Origin: Bdellovibrionales bacterium GWA1_52_35
Lineage (GTDB): Bacteria; Bdellovibrionota; UBA1018
Reading direction: 5' to 3'
Length of the DNA: 64,000 bases
Assembly (NCBI GenBank): GCA_001769805.1
Contig: MEPO01000005.1
Coordinates: 181,866-245,865 of the forward strand
Shown: piece by piece, positions 63,389 to 64,000 of the stretch
Position numbering within the stretch: position 1 is the first letter of the stretch
Layout of the letters: every line of letters starts with the position of its first letter
Translations under genes and position numbers: made by a program
The notes under the pieces: generated by a model
Database searches by the model: none
Told to the model about the DNA's origin: nothing
What the model saw: the letters and a program-made list of their open reading frames with translations, nothing else

Positions 63389-63549
63389 TTGACAGCAGCA
63401 GCACGTCTCTTTAAGAATGGAGAAGTGCTGACCAGAAATCGCAAAAACGACTTCGGTTGGTTTCGAACCAAATCAGTGGCAAACCGCCAAGTAAGACACT
63501 GACCAGAATTGATTTGAGATAGAGCCCGGGTTACTCCCGGGCTTTTTTT
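63389..63549 (+). ncRNA. Candidate small RNA divergent from parA
   Basis: A -35 TTGACA at 63389 is 17 bases from TAAGAAT (63412). About 105 bases after the expected start there is a strong terminator (63524-63549): GCCCGGG-TTACT-CCCGGGC followed by seven T. In between is a perfect hairpin TTGGTT-TCG-AACCAA at about 63458-63472 and no open frame of note. The terminator has no plus-strand gene to serve otherwise. A copy-control or antisense RNA is possible. Confidence 0.4.
63524..63549 (+). terminator. Strong intrinsic terminator upstream of parA (plus strand)
   Basis: Seven GC pairs (plus one A-T) around the loop TTACT and a run of seven T. Faces away from parA. Confidence 0.8.
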
Positions 63550-63634
63550 ATGGCGGAGGCATCGTTTGCCTCCCATTCGCACCGTTTTGAGATGCCTTTA
63601 AATAAGCGAGAAATTCATCGAATAATTGCGCAGG

Positions 63635-63655
63635 GGGTGTAGCACCGGTGTAGCA
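63635..63655 (+). repeat. Right copy of 21-bp terminal repeat (candidate integrase arm site)
   Basis: Exact direct copy of 35403-35423, two halves of GGTGTAGCA, lying about 145 bases inside attR. No gene is needed here: an 81-residue minus-strand frame (63548-63793) spans it but shares only the repeat-encoded peptide CYTGATP with the int C-terminus. Confidence 0.55.
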
Positions 63656-63799
63656 CAAAATCCGTGTTTCATGCTGCAGGATGCGGATTGATGCAGCTAG
63701 TTGCTGCATCGATTGCAATGACAGTTTTTCACTGCTATCAGTTACTTGGTTGTGATATAGAGTACTTACGTGACGTTGCTTACTGAGCCTCAACTATCT

Positions 63800-63846
63800 T
63801 TCGGGACGAAGAGGTCGCGTGTTCGAATCACGTCACCCCGACCAAA
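63800..63846 (+). repeat. Right attachment site (attR), 47-bp direct repeat
   Basis: Exact copy of tRNA-Pro 35265-35311, from anticodon loop to 3' end, without the 5' half of a tRNA. It is the original 3' end of the chromosomal tRNA gene, displaced by the integration. The last ~150 bases of the window beyond it are chromosomal and show no gene I can support. Confidence 0.92.
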
Positions 63847-64000
63847 TTTTCCCGCGGCGGAACGGGTTCTTCCCCGGTTACGTGGGGCAAGTGTGTGCTG
63901 CGTAGAATCAAATTCGATTAAATAAACCATCGGCTCTTCCCCATAATGAGGGGCATGGCGATTTTGCAGAGAGTTATTTTCTGATCGCAAATACCCCATC

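Noticed and set aside
63367..63582. 71-residue minus-strand frame overlapping parA start
   Set aside because: It runs through the strong terminator hairpin and has no ribosome site or recognisable fold.
63548..63793. 81-residue minus-strand frame sharing CYTGATP with the integrase C-terminus
   Set aside because: Only the 21-bp repeat is shared; there is no ribosome site and no domain. A remnant int end is possible but not supported enough.
63790..63999. 69-residue minus-strand frame ending in GDVIRTRDLFVPKDS
   Set aside because: It is the reverse complement of the tRNA 3' half at attR; this peptide is a well-known artefact of tRNA antisense reading.

Overview
The window is 64 kb of a Gram-negative bacterial chromosome carrying one integrated mobile element. 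The housekeeping part has the type II secretion end genes gspK-L-M-N (with a PilM-like GspL), the order infC-rpmI-rplT-pheS-pheT-ihfA-merR, a complete thiB-thiP-thiQ transporter and sucC-sucD-ndk. Lipoprotein signals and secretion genes show a two-membrane cell. The gene style resembles Bdellovibrionota or other former deltaproteobacteria, but that placement is an inference made without any search.

Chromosome, 1-35.3 kb. Plus strand 1-6.3 kb: the end of a type II secretion operon, a farnesyl-diphosphate-type synthase and a GshB-like ATP-grasp enzyme. Minus strand 6.3-12.1 kb: the translation operon. Minus strand 12.2-22.7 kb: a Lys-rich coiled-coil protein, nadE, ndk, sucD, sucC, mdh, then a thiamine ABC operon that has a cyclophilin between its permease and ATPase genes and a small hidden first gene. 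Plus strand 22.9-35.2 kb: nadA, three small YqjD/YqjE-type membrane proteins, an MBL-fold hydrolase, a DUF3857/transglutaminase protein, an EI24 membrane protein, a lipoprotein behind an RBS-sequestering hairpin, an XTP pyrophosphatase, an amidohydrolase, a degenerate creatininase-like protein and two long coiled-coil proteins. The block ends with tRNA-Pro(CGG).

Mobile element, about 35,265-63,846 (28.5 kb). It is inserted in the 3' half of tRNA-Pro and bounded by a 47-bp direct repeat (attL inside the intact tRNA, attR at 63,800). A 21-bp tandem-half repeat lies just inside each end and is a candidate set of integrase arm sites. On the minus strand, 46.5 to 35.4 kb, one tightly overlapping operon encodes a slim type IV secretion system (VirB2-, VirB4-, VirB5-, VirB6- and VirB10-like proteins and a VirD4-like coupling protein), a replication-relaxation family protein, two or three lipoproteins, an excisionase and a tyrosine integrase. 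I see no classical relaxase, VirB8, VirB9 or VirB11. Cargo on the plus strand (46.6-50.4 kb) is a HTH regulator, an MFS exporter and a large P-loop ATPase. From 61.0 to 50.7 kb on the minus strand lies an Rhs locus: a 2648-residue teneurin-like lipoprotein (DUF4382, Ig-like, NHL, YD/Rhs core, toxin tip) with a small membrane protein overlapping its end as candidate immunity, followed by displaced and frameshifted Rhs tips with their own small membrane or lipoprotein partners.

Maintenance module, 61.4-63.6 kb. A ParA ATPase overlaps a gene resembling the phage lambda O replication initiator. Inside that gene are two arrays of a 16-bp iteron (seven tandem copies and five more). Because 16 is not a multiple of 3, the reading frame shifts at each copy, so the DNA rather than the protein repeat is what has been kept. 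This looks like a lambda-ori-style intragenic origin (or centromere) coupled to parA, on an integrating conjugative element, and I consider it the most notable system in the window. A possible small RNA with a strong terminator lies divergent from parA.
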